From Arthrobacter sp. RIT-PI-e (GTDB taxonomy: Bacteria > Actinomycetota > Actinomycetes > Actinomycetales > Micrococcaceae), in NCBI RefSeq assembly GCF_001187915.1, contig NZ_LGIU01000054.1, positions 1 through 49,019 of the forward strand: a stretch of 49,019 bases of DNA. The letters run 5' to 3'. Positions 26,091 to 36,189 of this stretch are shown piece after piece. The number at the start of each line of letters is the position of its first letter. Position 1 is the first letter of the stretch. The position numbers and the translations under genes were made by a program. A model generated the notes under the pieces. It had not been told where the DNA came from and made no database searches. It saw nothing but the letters and a program-made list of their open reading frames with translations.

Positions 26091-26575
26091 ACGCCCGTCG
26101 CATCCCCCGGGGTGTCCACCGGTGGCGCCGGCGGGGCTGCGGGGGCGGGGGGGCCGCCGTCGTCGGGTGAACCGGGGATGTTGACCATCCAGTCGACGCC
26201 GAGGCGGTCCCTGCACATGCCGAAGCTGTCCCCCCACGGTGCGGGGGAGAGCGGCATGATCTCGGTCCCGCCCGCGGCCAGGGCCTCCCAGTACCCCCGG
26301 AGCTCCTGCTCGTCGTCGCCGCTGACGGACAGCGCGTGACCGGCCGGCGCGGTGTACTCCATGCTGTTCGGGGTGTCCGCCGCCATGATCACCTGGCCCG
26401 AGGGTGTGGTGAGGATCGAGTGCATGACCTTGTCCTGCTCCGCCGGGTCCTCGCTCACCCGGTAGTCCGCGAAGGTGGCCACCTGCAGTTCACCGCCGAA
26501 CACCGACCGGTAGAAGTCCATGGCATCCCTGGCCGTGTCCCTGAAGTTCAGGTAGGTGGTGATCGTCGCTGCCAT
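26087..26575 (-). CDS. VOC/PhnB-like (glyoxalase-fold) protein
   Basis: A 162-residue vicinal-oxygen-chelate-fold protein of the PhnB/3-demethylubiquinone methyltransferase-like group. The pattern YLNFRDTARDAMDFYRSVFGGEL at the start, then HSILTTPSGQVIMAADTPN, and PAPWGDSFGMCRDRLGVDWMVNI at the end are typical. The last 25 residues are Pro/Ala-rich and not part of the fold. The actual function is unknown in most organisms. The ATG has an excellent CAGGAGG ribosome binding site. A GATAAT-like box lies about 55 bases upstream. Confidence 0.9.
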   Translation of the reverse strand: MAATITTYLNFRDTARDAMDFYRSVFGGELQVATFADYRVSEDPAEQDKVMHSILTTPSGQVIMAADTPNSMEYTAPAGHALSVSGDDEQELRGYWEALAAGGTEIMPLSPAPWGDSFGMCRDRLGVDWMVNIPGSPDDGGPPAPAAPPAPPVDTPGDATGV

Positions 26576-26887
26576 GGGTGACCTCCTGCCGGGTGGCTCG
26601 CGCCACGTCCTGTCCGCTGATAGGAGGGATTATCTCCGACCCGGACCTCGGGTGGAAGAGCTGTACTGCAGCCTCACGACGATGTGGATCCGGACCGCGG
26701 GCCCGAGGGCACCGGCCACCTTCTCCCCGAGGGAGGCGACGGTGGCAGCGGGCAGACGATCAGACCGTCGAGCTCCCTGCGTGCCCTGCGGTGGGCGGAG
26801 AGCTCCCCGGGCGAGAACGACGACGGCTCCCGGGGGCGGAGGGGATCGCTTCCCGCTCCGACGCCTCCCGGTGGAGGGCGGACAGAA
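26576..26887. other. Intergenic stretch with no supported gene
   Basis: About 310 bases lie between the VOC start and the tRNA-Lys terminator. Open frames exist on both strands, but their translations are Arg/Gly/Pro-rich shadows without ribosome binding sites. The VOC promoter presumably occupies the first 100 bases. I see no RNA gene or repeat. Confidence 0.5.
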
Positions 26888-26933
26888 CGAAACCCCGCAC
26901 TCCGGGCGGCGAGACCTGGAGTACGGGGTTTCG
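26888..26933 (-). terminator. Terminator of tRNA-Lys
   Basis: A 16-base stem with a single internal mismatch (CGAAACCCCG...GGGGTTTCG type) and a 14-base loop begins three bases beyond the tRNA 3' end on the minus strand. It ends in TTTCGTTCT. Confidence 0.8.
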
Positions 26934-26936
26934 AGG

Positions 26937-27009
26937 TGCACCCCCCGGGACTTGAACCCGGAACCCATTGATTAAGAGTCAATTGCTCTGCCAATTGAGC
27001 TAGAGGTGC
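26937..27009 (-). tRNA. tRNA-Lys (anticodon CUU)
   Basis: On the minus strand the 73 bases form a class I cloverleaf. The acceptor GCACCTC pairs with GGGGTGC (one U-G pair), discriminator A. The anticodon stem TTGA/TCAA surrounds CTCTTAA, giving anticodon CUU for AAG codons. The T-arm GGGTTCAAGTCCC is present, and CCA is not encoded. Confidence 0.96.
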
Positions 27010-27155
27010 GAGGCGTTTTCCTTCCCGGTGAGTACCGGTGGGGTCATCCGCAACAGCATTGAACTCTACCAGCAGTCCTGCGGAAACCCGAAATCGTGGA
27101 GATTCCACCGATCAGGGGGCCCGGCGGGGCGGGCAACCCCAGGACGCGGAACAAC

Positions 27156-27161
27156 TAGGCT
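27156..27161 (+). promoter_or_regulatory. -10 box (TAGGCT) for a leaderless transcript
   Basis: TAGGCT is separated by exactly 6 bases from the ATG at 27168, which lacks a ribosome binding site. This is the same geometry as before ilvD, leuB and metG. Confidence 0.5.
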
Positions 27162-27167
27162 GGCGGG

Positions 27168-28132
27168 ATGACGAACGCCGCAGTTCCCTCCGTCCGAACG
27201 CTCAGCGTGCCCTCCCGTGAACTGCTGGAGGCCCTGACGGACGTGTCGTCCGAGGTCGACGTCGTGCTGTGGGACTTCCGGGACGCCCCCGAGGGCTGCG
27301 ACCCGGCGGACCTGGACGCCGTCGTCCTGCCGTACACGGGCCGGGACCGCGTCGGTGAGGCCCTCCGGGACCTGCCCCGGCTCGCACTGGTCCAGACGCA
27401 GTCCACGGGCTACGACGGCGTCGCGGACCTCGTCGGCCCCGACGTCGCGATCGCCACGGCGTCGGGTGTCCACGCCGCCGCGACCGCCGCGCTCGCCGTC
27501 GGACTCGCGCTGGCCTCGCTGCGGGGCATCGACGACGCCGTCCGCCGGCAGGCCGCGGGCGTGTGGCGCAGCGACCGGTACCCGGGGCTCGCGGACCGCC
27601 GGGGGCTGCTCGTGGGGGTCGGCGGGATCGGGGGGGGGATCCGCCGGCGCCTGGGGGCGTTCGAGGCCGAGGTGGCGCGGGGGGGCAGCGCGGCGCGCGG
27701 CGACGAGCACGGCCACGTGCACGGCAGCGACGAACTGGGGGCGCTGGCGCCGCACCACGCGTCGTCATCCTGATCACCCCGCTCACCGACTCCACGCGGG
27801 GGCTCGTCGACGCCGAGGTCCTCGCGGCGCTGCCCGACGGCGCGCTCGTGGTCAACGTGGCCCGGGGGGCCGTGGTGGACACGGACGCCCTGACGCGCGA
27901 GGTGGGTGCCGGCCGGCTGAAGGCGGCGCTCGACGTCGTGGACCCGGAGCCGCTCCCGGAGGGGCACCCGCTCTGGCACGCCCCGGGCGTGATCATCACC
28001 CCGCACGTGGGCGGGAACACCGATGCCTTCGCCCCCCGCATCCTGGCCCTGCTGCGCCGGCAGGTCGAGGCCCTGGGCGCAGGGCGGGAGCCCGGGAACC
28101 TCGTCCGGCGGGGGCCGTGGGCCCAGGGCTGA
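27168..28132 (+). pseudogene. D-2-hydroxyacid dehydrogenase, frame-broken
   Basis: An NAD-dependent 2-hydroxyacid dehydrogenase family protein of about 321 residues, split between two frames. The first frame runs from 27168 through the N-terminal catalytic half and into the Rossmann domain (LLVGVGGIGGGIRRRLGAFEAEV) and stops at 27773. The second frame resumes with VVILITPLTDSTRGLVDAEVLAALPDGALVVNVARGAVVD and ends with ITPHVGG (catalytic His) and the C-terminus at 28132. Restoring one base near 27,757-27,762, where the motif predicts GACGTCGTC but the sequence has GCGTCGTC, rejoins the frames exactly. A run of ten Gs and other G runs lie in the preceding 130 bases. It is either a recent pseudogene or a sequencing deletion; the latter looks more likely because both halves are well conserved. 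Confidence 0.85.
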
Positions 28133-28170
28133 CGCCCCCGCCTCCCCGCGGGGTCCGCGACGGCAGGGCG

Positions 28171-28665
28171 TCAGGCCCGCGCGATGAACTCCTCCATGAA
28201 GGCGGAGAAGTCGATCAGGTCCAGTTCCTGGCCAAGGCTCAGCGGCCTGCCCGGACCGACGTCGAGCACGTGCTCCGCCCGCACGTCGAAGCGGAAGATC
28301 CGGCCCGTGCTGGTGCCCACCTCGTAGCTGCCGTCCTCGTCCCACTGCAGGGCGTGGGCCAGGTTGGTCATGTTCACCTCGGCGGGCACGCCGGCGGCGG
28401 TGATCGCCCCGAGGTGCACCGGTGCGATCATCAGCTCGGTGGGCCGCCACCGGTAGCCCACCACGAAGGCGGTCAGCGCGTCCGGAGCGCCGGTGGAGGA
28501 TCCGGTGCCGGGCGCCGGGCCGTCGTGCGGCAGACGATCGGCGAACACCAGGTTGTAGGCACCGAAGTTCGGGATCTGCCCGTCGAAGACGTGGTGCAGG
28601 GCATCCTTCAGGTCCTGACCGCCGTCGAGCGGCTGGGCGGGCTGGTGCGGTTCGTCGTGGGTCAT
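28171..28665 (-). CDS. Conserved hypothetical protein
   Basis: A 164-residue protein I cannot assign to a named family. The N-terminal 20 residues are polar (Gln/Asp/Pro-rich). The rest looks globular: FDGQIPNFGAYNLVFADRL, then FVVGYRWRPTELMIAPVHL, then GRIFRFDVRAEHVLDV, ending in FSAFMEEFIARA. No signal peptide or membrane segment is visible. The ATG at 28665 is the most reasonable start although the ribosome binding site is weak. It is divergent from ilvD, sharing a 231-base upstream region, and follows the broken dehydrogenase in convergent orientation with a 38-base gap. Confidence 0.75.
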   Translation of the reverse strand: MTHDEPHQPAQPLDGGQDLKDALHHVFDGQIPNFGAYNLVFADRLPHDGPAPGTGSSTGAPDALTAFVVGYRWRPTELMIAPVHLGAITAAGVPAEVNMTNLAHALQWDEDGSYEVGTSTGRIFRFDVRAEHVLDVGPGRPLSLGQELDLIDFSAFMEEFIARA

Positions 28666-28884
28666 CTCGGGGCCATCGCGGTAGGTGTCGTCGGACCCCC
28701 GCGGGGAGATCGCCGCCGCTGACCGTGCGGCGCGCCGCCGTCCCCGCCGCGGAGATCCACACTGTACCGGAGGGGACGGAGGCCGCACGAGAGGGGATCC
28801 GCTCCGGCCCGCGCCCGGCCGCACGGCCCGCGACCTGCATGTAACAGGCAGGTCATCCGGGAAAACATGATCGTTGCACGGGCC

Positions 28885-28890
28885 TAGACT
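28885..28890 (+). promoter_or_regulatory. -10 box (TAGACT) of ilvD
   Basis: TAGACT lies exactly 6 bases before the ilvD ATG, and no ribosome binding site is present, so the message is probably leaderless. The -35 region (around GAAAAC) is poor. Confidence 0.5.
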
Positions 28891-28896
28891 CGACCC

Positions 28897-30600
28897 ATGA
28901 GCGTGGAGACAACCCCAGACATCAAACCCCGGAGCCGCGTCGTCACGGACGGCATCCATGCGGCCCCCTCTCGCGGTATGCTCCGCGCCGTAGGGATGGG
29001 CGATGACGACTTCGCCAAGCCCCAGGTCGGCGTCGCGAGTTCCTGGAACGAGATCACCCCCTGCAACCTGTCCCTCAACCGGCTGGCCCAGGGTGCCAAG
29101 GAGGGCGTCCGCGAGGCCGGCGGGTTCCCCATGCAGTTCGGCACCATCTCCGTCTCCGACGGCATCTCGATGGGTCACGAGGGCATGCACTTCTCGCTGG
29201 TCTCCCGCGAGGTCATCGCCGACTCGGTCGAGACCGTCATGCAGGCCGAGCGCATCGACGGCTCCGTCCTCCTGGCCGGCTGCGACAAGTCCCTGCCGGG
29301 CATGCTGATGGCGGCGGCCCGCCTGGATCTCGCCTCGGTGTTCCTCTACGCGGGCACGATCATGCCGGGCTTCGCCAAGCTCGAGAACGGCACCGAGAAG
29401 GAGGTCACCCTGATCGACGCCTTCGAGGCCGTGGGCGCCTGTGCGGCAGGCACCATGAGCCTCAAGGACCTCGACAGCATCGAACGCGCCGTCTGCCCGG
29501 GCGAGGGCGCCTGCGGCGGGATGTACACGGCGAACACCATGGCCTGCATCGGCGAGGCTCTCGGCATGTCCCTGCCCGGGTCGGCCGCTCCTCCCTCCGT
29601 CGATCGACGACGCGACACCTTCGCGCAGAAGTCCGGCGAGGCCGTCGTGAACCTGCTGCGTCTCGGCATCACGGCGCGCGACATCATGACCAAGAAGGCC
29701 TTCGAGAACGCCATCGCGGTGACCATGGCCTTCGGTGGCTCCACCAACGCCGTGCTGCACCTCCTCGCGATCGCGCGCGAGGCCGAGGTGGACCTCACGC
29801 TCGAGGACTTCAGCCGCATCGGCGATCGGATCCCGCACCTGGGTGACCTCAAGCCGTTCGGGCGCTACGTGATGTACGACGTCGACAAGGTGGGCGGGGT
29901 GCCGGTGATCATGAAGGCGCTGCTCGACGCCGGCCTGCTGCACGGCGACTGCCTCACCGTGACCGGGAAGACGCTCGCGGAGAACCTCGCGGACATCGAT
30001 CCGCCGGACCTCGACGGCAAGATCCTGCGCGCCCTCGACAACCCGATGCACAGCACCGGGGGCATCACCATCCTCCACGGGTCACTCGCACCCGAGGGTG
30101 CCGTCGTGAAGAGCGCCGGGTTCGACGCCGACGTCTTCGAGGGCACCGCACGCGTGTTCGAGCGCGAGCAGGGGGCACTCGACGCCCTCGACGAGGGGCG
30201 GATCCACGCGGGCGACGTCGTCGTGATCCGCTACGAGGGCCCGAAGGGCGGGCCGGGGATGCGCGAGATGCTCGCCATCACCGGCGCCATCAAGGGCGCC
30301 GGTCTCGGCAAGGACGTGCTGCTGCTGACCGACGGCCGCTTCTCCGGGGGCACCACGGGCCTGTGCATCGGTCACGTGGCACCCGAGGCCGTGGACGGCG
30401 GGCCCATCGCCTTCGTGCGCGACGGCGACCGCATCCGGGTGGACATCGCCGCCAAGAGCTTCGATCTCCTGGTGGACCCCGTGGAGCTGGAGGAGCGCAA
30501 GGTGGGCTGGGAGCCGCTCCCCGCGCGCTACACCAAGGGCGTGCTCGCCAAGTACGCCAAGCTCGTCCACTCGGCCTCCCAGGGTGCCTTCTGCGGCTGA
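28897..30600 (+). CDS. ilvD: Dihydroxy-acid dehydratase
   Basis: The third enzyme of valine and isoleucine synthesis, dehydrating dihydroxy-isovalerate and dihydroxy-methylvalerate; it carries an iron-sulfur cluster. The 567 residues are full length. Conserved segments are [18 protein letters not shown] with its cluster Cys, [19 protein letters not shown], the second Cys in [15 protein letters not shown], and the third in [38 protein letters not shown] lies near the end. The start has no ribosome binding site but a -10 box at leaderless spacing. It is separated from ilvB by a terminator and attenuator, so it is a distinct transcription unit from ilvBNC. Confidence 0.97.
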   Translation: MSVETTPDIKPRSRVVTDGIHAAPSRGMLRAVGMGDDDFAKPQVGVASSWNEITPCNLSLNRLAQGAKEGVREAGGFPMQFGTISVSDGISMGHEGMHFSLVSREVIADSVETVMQAERIDGSVLLAGCDKSLPGMLMAAARLDLASVFLYAGTIMPGFAKLENGTEKEVTLIDAFEAVGACAAGTMSLKDLDSIERAVCPGEGACGGMYTANTMACIGEALGMSLPGSAAPPSVDRRRDTFAQKSGEAVVNLLRLGITARDIMTKKAFENAIAVTMAFGGSTNAVLHLLAIAREAEVDLTLEDFSRIGDRIPHLGDLKPFGRYVMYDVDKVGGVPVIMKALLDAGLLHGDCLTVTGKTLAENLADIDPPDLDGKILRALDNPMHSTGGITILHGSLAPEGAVVKSAGFDADVFEGTARVFEREQGALDALDEGRIHAGDVVVIRYEGPKGGPGMREMLAITGAIKGAGLGKDVLLLTDGRFSGGTTGLCIGHVAPEAVDGGPIAFVRDGDRIRVDIAAKSFDLLVDPVELEERKVGWEPLPARYTKGVLAKYAKLVHSASQGAFCG

Positions 30601-30610
30601 GCGGGCGGAA

Positions 30611-30641
30611 CCCGGGGCGGGGACGTGAGTCCCGCCCCGGG
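30611..30641 (+). terminator. Hairpin after ilvD
   Basis: A 13-bp GC stem with one bulged G (CCCGGGGCGGG... and its complement) and a GTGA loop begins 10 bases after the ilvD stop. There is no T-run. Confidence 0.65.
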
Positions 30642-30709
30642 TACGACCCGGACGGGATGGTCCACCCAGCGGACACCCTGTCCACCATGTGAGACGCGTG
30701 CTGCGCCGG

Positions 30710-30739
30710 TTGACACCCTTTCGCGAGGGCGAGGAAACT
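30710..30739 (+). promoter_or_regulatory. Promoter of the ilvB leader
   Basis: A perfect -35 box TTGACA (30710-30715) is followed after 18 bases by GAAACT (30734-30739). Six more bases lead to the ATG of the leader peptide, so transcription would start at or beside that ATG. Confidence 0.55.
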
Positions 30740-30745
30740 ACAGGT

Positions 30746-30793
30746 ATGCAGCTCGAACCCGTAGTCGTCATCGTTATCCAGCGCGTGGCCTGA
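30746..30793 (+). CDS. ilvBNC leader peptide
   Basis: A 15-codon open frame, MQLEPVVVIVIQRVA, containing five Val and two Ile codons, six of them consecutive. It sits between a TTGACA promoter and an intrinsic terminator, the standard arrangement for translational attenuation of branched-chain amino acid genes. Scarcity of charged tRNA-Val or tRNA-Ile would stall the ribosome on the run and change folding downstream. The frame has no good ribosome binding site at normal spacing; a leaderless start is likely given the -10 position. It is too short for normal gene finders. Confidence 0.82.
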   Translation: MQLEPVVVIVIQRVA

Positions 30794-30864
30794 AGCCCGA
30801 CCGGTAGACGACTTCAGTCACGCGCAACCCCTCACGGAGCCTCACCGGGCCGAGGGGTTTTTTT
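30763..30864 (+). promoter_or_regulatory. ilvB attenuator: alternative hairpins and terminator
   Basis: Three pairings are visible. The Val codon segment AGTCGTC (30763-30769) complements GACGACT (30807-30813). GCGCGTG (30781-30787), at the end of the leader frame, complements CACGCGC (30819-30825), reinforced by TGAAG/CTTCA. The terminator is AACCCCTC (30826-30833) with GAGGGGTT (30852-30859), followed by seven Ts to 30864. The first two helices share bases 30812-30813 and so exclude each other, which gives the switch expected of an attenuator. Which form permits read-through is inferred, not shown. Confidence 0.75.
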
Positions 30865-30956
30865 GTTGACACGACCTGTCGACGATCGGGTGCGTGACAC
30901 CCAGTCAGCAGCACCAGCTGTAACACTCCAGCGAGATGTTCCGAAGGAAGTCGAAG

Positions 30957-32837
30957 ATGTCCAAGGGATCGCCCATCAGTCCAGCCCTGCTGGCCGCACG
31001 GCCAGCACCGTCCGCACCCCAGGTCAGGGACGTGGTCCCCGCGGTCCAGGCCGGTGCTGTCCGCGGGCCCAACAACGTGGTGGCTCCCACGCAGATGCTC
31101 GGCTCCGCGGCGATCGTCCGGTCCCTCGAGGAACTCGGCGTGGACGACGTCTTCGGCCTCCCCGGCGGCGCGATCCTCCCCACCTACGACCCGCTCATGG
31201 CCTCCACGAAGCTGCGCCACGTCCTCGTGCGGCACGAGCAGGGAGCGGGGCACGCCGCGCAGGGCTACGCGATGGTCACCGGAAGGCCCGGGGTGTGCAT
31301 CGCCACCTCCGGCCCCGGTGCCACGAACCTCGTGACCGCGATCGCCGACGCCAACATGGACTCGGTGCCCCTGGTGGCCATCACCGGGCAGGTCTCCAGC
31401 GGCGTGATCGGCTCCGACGCCTTCCAGGAGGCGGACATCGTGGGCATCACCATGCCGATCACCAAGCACTCCTACCTGGTCACGGACCCGGAGGACATCC
31501 CCCGCGTGCTCGCCGAGGCGTTCCACATCGCCACCACCGGCCGGCCGGGCCCCGTGCTGGTGGACGTGGCCAAGGACGCCCAGCAGTCCACCATGACGTT
31601 CTCCTGGCCGCCCCGCGTGGAGATCCCCGGGTACCGGCCGGTGCTCCGCGGCCACGCCAAGCAGGCGCGGGAAGCGGCGCGGCTCATCGGTGAGTCCCGG
31701 CGTCCCGTCTTCTACGTGGGCGGCGGCGTGATCAAGGCGAACGCGGCCGAGGAGCTGATGGAGCTCGCGGAACTCGTGGGCGCACCCGTGGTCACCACCC
31801 TCATGGCCCGCGGCGTGTTCCCCGACTCGCACGACCAGCACGTGGGCATGCCCGGTATGCACGGATCCGTCTCCGCCGTGACGGCGCTGCAGCAGGCGGA
31901 CCTCCTGATCACCCTCGGAGCCCGCTTCGACGACCGCGTGACGGGCGTGCTCTCCAGCTTCGCCCCGCAGGCGAAGGTCATCCACGCGGACATCGACCCG
32001 GCCGAGATCTCCAAGAACCGCACGGCGGACGTGCCGATCGTGGGCTCCGTCAAGGAGATCATGCCCGAGCTGACCGCGGCCGTCACCGACGCGTTCGCGG
32101 CCAACGGCCGGCCCGACATCTCCGCCTGGTGGAAGACCATCGACCACCTGCGGAAGACCTATCCGGTGGGCTTCACCCAGCCGGAGGACGGCCTGTCCGC
32201 GCCCCAGCAGGTGATCAAGCGGATCGGGGAGCTCACCGGACCCGAGGGGGTGTTCGTCTCGGGCGTGGGGCAGCACCAGATGTGGGCCGCGCAGTTCATC
32301 AAGTACGAGCGTTCCCGTTCCTGGTTGAACTCCGGCGGCCTAGGCACCATGGGGTACTCGGTGCCCGCGGCCATGGGCGCCAAGGTGGGGGACCCGGACC
32401 GCGTGGTGTGGGCGATCGACGGCGACGGCTGCTTCCAGATGACCAACCAGGAACTCGCCACCTGCGTGATCAACAACATCCCCATCAAGGTGGCGGTGAT
32501 CAACAACTCCTCGCTCGGCATGGTGCGCCAGTGGCAGACGCTCTTCTACGAGGGCCGCTACTCCAACACCGACCTCAACACCGGGCACGACACCGTCCGC
32601 GTGCCCGACTTCGTGAAGCTCGCCGACGCCTACGGCTGCGTGGGCCTGCGCTGCGAGCGGGACGAGGACATCGACGCCACCATCGAGCAGGCGCTCGCCA
32701 TCAACGACCGCCCCGTGGTGATCGACTTCGTGGTCAGCCGTGACTCCATGGTGTGGCCGATGGTGCCCGCCGGGGTCAGCAACGACCTCATCCAGATCGC
32801 CCGCAACATGACCCCGACCTGGGAGCAGGAGGACTGA
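30957..32837 (+). CDS. ilvB: Acetolactate synthase large subunit
   Basis: A thiamine-diphosphate enzyme that makes acetolactate and acetohydroxybutyrate, the first common step of branched-chain synthesis. It has 626 residues from the chosen ATG at 30957, which follows GAAGGAAG; an ATG seven codons earlier has no ribosome binding site. The N-terminal 45 residues are Ala/Pro-rich. Family motifs are [16 protein letters not shown], the catalytic Glu in [29 protein letters not shown], and the cofactor motif beginning [15 protein letters not shown] and closing at [13 protein letters not shown]. It lies about 90 bases after the attenuator and two bases before ilvN, with which it forms the holoenzyme. 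Confidence 0.97.
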   Translation: MSKGSPISPALLAARPAPSAPQVRDVVPAVQAGAVRGPNNVVAPTQMLGSAAIVRSLEELGVDDVFGLPGGAILPTYDPLMASTKLRHVLVRHEQGAGHAAQGYAMVTGRPGVCIATSGPGATNLVTAIADANMDSVPLVAITGQVSSGVIGSDAFQEADIVGITMPITKHSYLVTDPEDIPRVLAEAFHIATTGRPGPVLVDVAKDAQQSTMTFSWPPRVEIPGYRPVLRGHAKQAREAARLIGESRRPVFYVGGGVIKANAAEELMELAELVGAPVVTTLMARGVFPDSHDQHVGMPGMHGSVSAVTALQQADLLITLGARFDDRVTGVLSSFAPQAKVIHADIDPAEISKNRTADVPIVGSVKEIMPELTAAVTDAFAANGRPDISAWWKTIDHLRKTYPVGFTQPEDGLSAPQQVIKRIGELTGPEGVFVSGVGQHQMWAAQFIKYERSRSWLNSGGLGTMGYSVPAAMGAKVGDPDRVVWAIDGDGCFQMTNQELATCVINNIPIKVAVINNSSLGMVRQWQTLFYEGRYSNTDLNTGHDTVRVPDFVKLADAYGCVGLRCERDEDIDATIEQALAINDRPVVIDFVVSRDSMVWPMVPAGVSNDLIQIARNMTPTWEQED

Positions 32838-32839
32838 CC

Positions 32840-33352
32840 ATGGCACGGCACACCCTTTCCGTCCTCGTGGAGGACGTCCCCGGCGTCCTCACCCGCGTGG
32901 CGAGCCTGTTCGCCCGGCGCGCCTTCAACATCAACTCCCTCGCGGTGGGCCCCACCGAGGTGGCCGGCATGTCCCGGATCACCGTGGTGGTGGAGGCCGA
33001 GGGTGACCTGCTCGAGCAGGTCACCAAGCAGCTCAACAAGCTCATCAACGTCATCAAGATCGTGGAGCTCACCAGCGAGCAGTCGGTGCAGCGCGACCAC
33101 GTGCTGATCAAGGTGCGGGCCGACGCCGCCACGCGCCTGCAGGTCACCCAGGCCGCCGATCTCTTCCGTGCCTCCGTGGTGGACGTCGCGATCGACGCCC
33201 TGATCATCGAGGCCACGGGGACCCCGGAGAAGCTCGCCGCGCTGCTCTCCGTGCTCGAGCCCTTCGGCATCCGTGAGATCGTGCAGTCGGGCACCCTCGC
33301 GATCGGTCGCGGCGCGAAGTCGATGAGCGACCGCGCGCTGCGCAGCGCCTGA
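32840..33352 (+). CDS. ilvN: Acetolactate synthase small (regulatory) subunit
   Basis: The 170-residue ACT-domain subunit that activates IlvB and confers valine feedback inhibition. The N-terminal ACT domain reads LSVLVEDVPGVLTRVASLFARRAFNINSLAVG. The C-terminal domain closes with EPFGIREIVQSGTLAIGRG. The ATG at 32840 comes two bases after the ilvB stop and has AGGAGG within the end of ilvB, so translation is coupled. Its length and motifs are normal. Confidence 0.97.
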   Translation: MARHTLSVLVEDVPGVLTRVASLFARRAFNINSLAVGPTEVAGMSRITVVVEAEGDLLEQVTKQLNKLINVIKIVELTSEQSVQRDHVLIKVRADAATRLQVTQAADLFRASVVDVAIDALIIEATGTPEKLAALLSVLEPFGIREIVQSGTLAIGRGAKSMSDRALRSA

Positions 33353-34441
<1,089 letters not shown>

Positions 34442-34452
34442 CGCACCCCCTC

Positions 34453-34501
34453 CCGGCAGGGCACCTGCTCGACGCTCACCGACGAGCAGGTGTCCTGCCG
34501 G
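34453..34501 (+). terminator. Large hairpin ending the ilvBNC operon
   Basis: Nineteen-base arms (CCGGCAGGGCACCTGCTCG with its complement) form a near-perfect stem with one G-T pair and an 11-base loop, beginning 12 bases after ilvC. There is no T-run, but the stem is exceptionally long. Confidence 0.7.
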
Positions 34502-34572
34502 ATCCGTGTCCGGCCGGTCCGCCCTGCCGCACATCACCCGCCCCGTCCGCGCCAGCACAGAAGGAAATCCCC

Positions 34573-36165
34573 GTGACCCCCAAGCCCGTCGTCCTCCTCG
34601 CCGAGGAACTCTCACCCGCGACCGTCGAAGCACTGGGCCCGGACTTCGAGATCCGCACCACCGACGGCGCCGACCGTTCCCAGCTCCTGGGCGCACTGGC
34701 CGACGTCGACGCCGTGCTGGTGCGCTCGGCCACGCAGCTGGACGCCGAGGCCATCGCGGCCGCCCCGAGGCTCAAGGTGATCGCGCGCGCCGGGGTGGGC
34801 CTCGACAACGTGGACATCAAGGCCGCCACCCAGGCCGGTGTCATGGTGGTCAACGCGCCGACGTCGAACGTCATCTCCGCCGCGGAACTGACCGTGGGTC
34901 ACATCCTCGCCCTCGCCCGCAACATCCCCCAGGCCAGTGCCGCCCTGAAGGCGGGGGAGTGGAAGCGCTCGAAGTACGCCGGCACGGAGCTCTACGAGAA
35001 GAACGTCGGCATCATCGGACTCGGGCGCATCGGCGCGCTCGTCGCCGCGCGGCTGCAGGGCTTCGGCACGCAGATCCTCGCCTACGACCCCTACGTGACC
35101 TCGGCGCGCGCCGCCCAGCTCGGCGTCCGGCTGGTGAGCCTGGAGGAGCTGCTCCGCGAGTCCGACTTCGTGACCATCCACATGCCGAAGACCCCGGAGA
35201 CCGTGGGCATGCTCGGCGCCGAGGCCTTCGAGCTCATGAAGGACACCGCGTACGTGGTCAACGTCGCCCGGGGCGGGCTCGTGGACGAGGCCGCCCTGCA
35301 CACCGCCCTGGAGCAGGGGACGATCGCCGGGGCCGGCGTGGACGTCTTCGTCACCGAGCCGAGCACCGATCTCCCGTTCTTCGCGCACGACAGTGTGGTG
35401 GTGACCCCGCACCTCGGTGCCTCCACCGCCGAGGCGCAGGAGAAGGCCGGGATCTCCGTGGCGAAGTCCGTGCGCCTGGCCCTGGCCGGGGAACTGGTGC
35501 CCGACGCCGTGAACGTGGCCGGCGGCGTGATCGACCCCGCGGTGCGCCCCGGCATCCCGCTGATGGAGAAGCTGGGACGCATCTTCACCGCACTGACCCA
35601 CGACTCCCTCACGCAGATCGACATCGAGGTGGCGGGGGAGATCGCGGCCCTCGACGTCAAGGCGCTGGAGCTCGCCGCACTGAAGGGCGTGTTCACCGAC
35701 GTCGTCTCGGAGCAGGTCTCCTACGTCAACGCCCCCGTGCTCGCCGAGCAGCGCGGTGTGACCTCCCGCCTGGTGACCACCCCGGAGTCGGAGGAGTACC
35801 GGAACGTCCTGCGCCTGCGCGGTGCGCTCTCCGACGGCAGCCAGATCTCCGTGGCCGGTACCCTCACCGGCCCCAAGCAGGTGGAGAAGCTCGTGGGCGT
35901 CAACGGCTACGAGCTGGAGATCCCGATCAGCGACCACCTCCTGGTGCTGCTCTACGCCGACCGCCCCGGGGTGATCGGCGCGCTCGGGCGCCTCCTGGGG
36001 GAGCGCGGCATCAACATCGCCGGGATGCAGGTGGCCCGGAACAAGGAGGGCGGCCAGGCGCTGTCCCTGCTCACCGTGGACAGCTCGGTGCCGCAGGACG
36101 TGCTGGACGCCATCCGCGAGGAGATCGGTGCCACCGTGGCGCGGGAAGTGGATCTGCAGGACTGA
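34573..36165 (+). CDS. serA: D-3-phosphoglycerate dehydrogenase
   Basis: The first enzyme of serine synthesis, oxidising 3-phosphoglycerate with NAD. The 530 residues match the long actinobacterial type: catalytic and NAD domains, an intervening domain and a C-terminal ACT domain. Visible features are the NAD motif VGIIGLGRIGALVAARLQGFG near residue 145, NVARGGLVDEAAL, and the catalytic His in TPHLGAST. The ACT segment is RPGVIGALGRLLGERGINIAGMQVARN near residues 458-484, which normally binds serine for feedback. The start is GTG at 34573 with AAGGAAA upstream. It lies downstream of the ilvC hairpin and 24 bases before the amidase gene. Confidence 0.97.
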   Translation: MTPKPVVLLAEELSPATVEALGPDFEIRTTDGADRSQLLGALADVDAVLVRSATQLDAEAIAAAPRLKVIARAGVGLDNVDIKAATQAGVMVVNAPTSNVISAAELTVGHILALARNIPQASAALKAGEWKRSKYAGTELYEKNVGIIGLGRIGALVAARLQGFGTQILAYDPYVTSARAAQLGVRLVSLEELLRESDFVTIHMPKTPETVGMLGAEAFELMKDTAYVVNVARGGLVDEAALHTALEQGTIAGAGVDVFVTEPSTDLPFFAHDSVVVTPHLGASTAEAQEKAGISVAKSVRLALAGELVPDAVNVAGGVIDPAVRPGIPLMEKLGRIFTALTHDSLTQIDIEVAGEIAALDVKALELAALKGVFTDVVSEQVSYVNAPVLAEQRGVTSRLVTTPESEEYRNVLRLRGALSDGSQISVAGTLTGPKQVEKLVGVNGYELEIPISDHLLVLLYADRPGVIGALGRLLGERGINIAGMQVARNKEGGQALSLLTVDSSVPQDVLDAIREEIGATVAREVDLQD

Positions 36166-36189
36166 CCCGCACCGCGAAGGAGGAACCGT

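Noticed and set aside
26684-26971. Small gene between the VOC and tRNA-Lys genes
   Set aside because: The frame runs into the tRNA gene, has no ribosome binding site and has shadow-like composition.
30865-30956. T-box riboswitch before ilvB
   Set aside because: No T-box consensus sequence or specifier hairpin is visible; the leader peptide with alternative hairpins explains the region.
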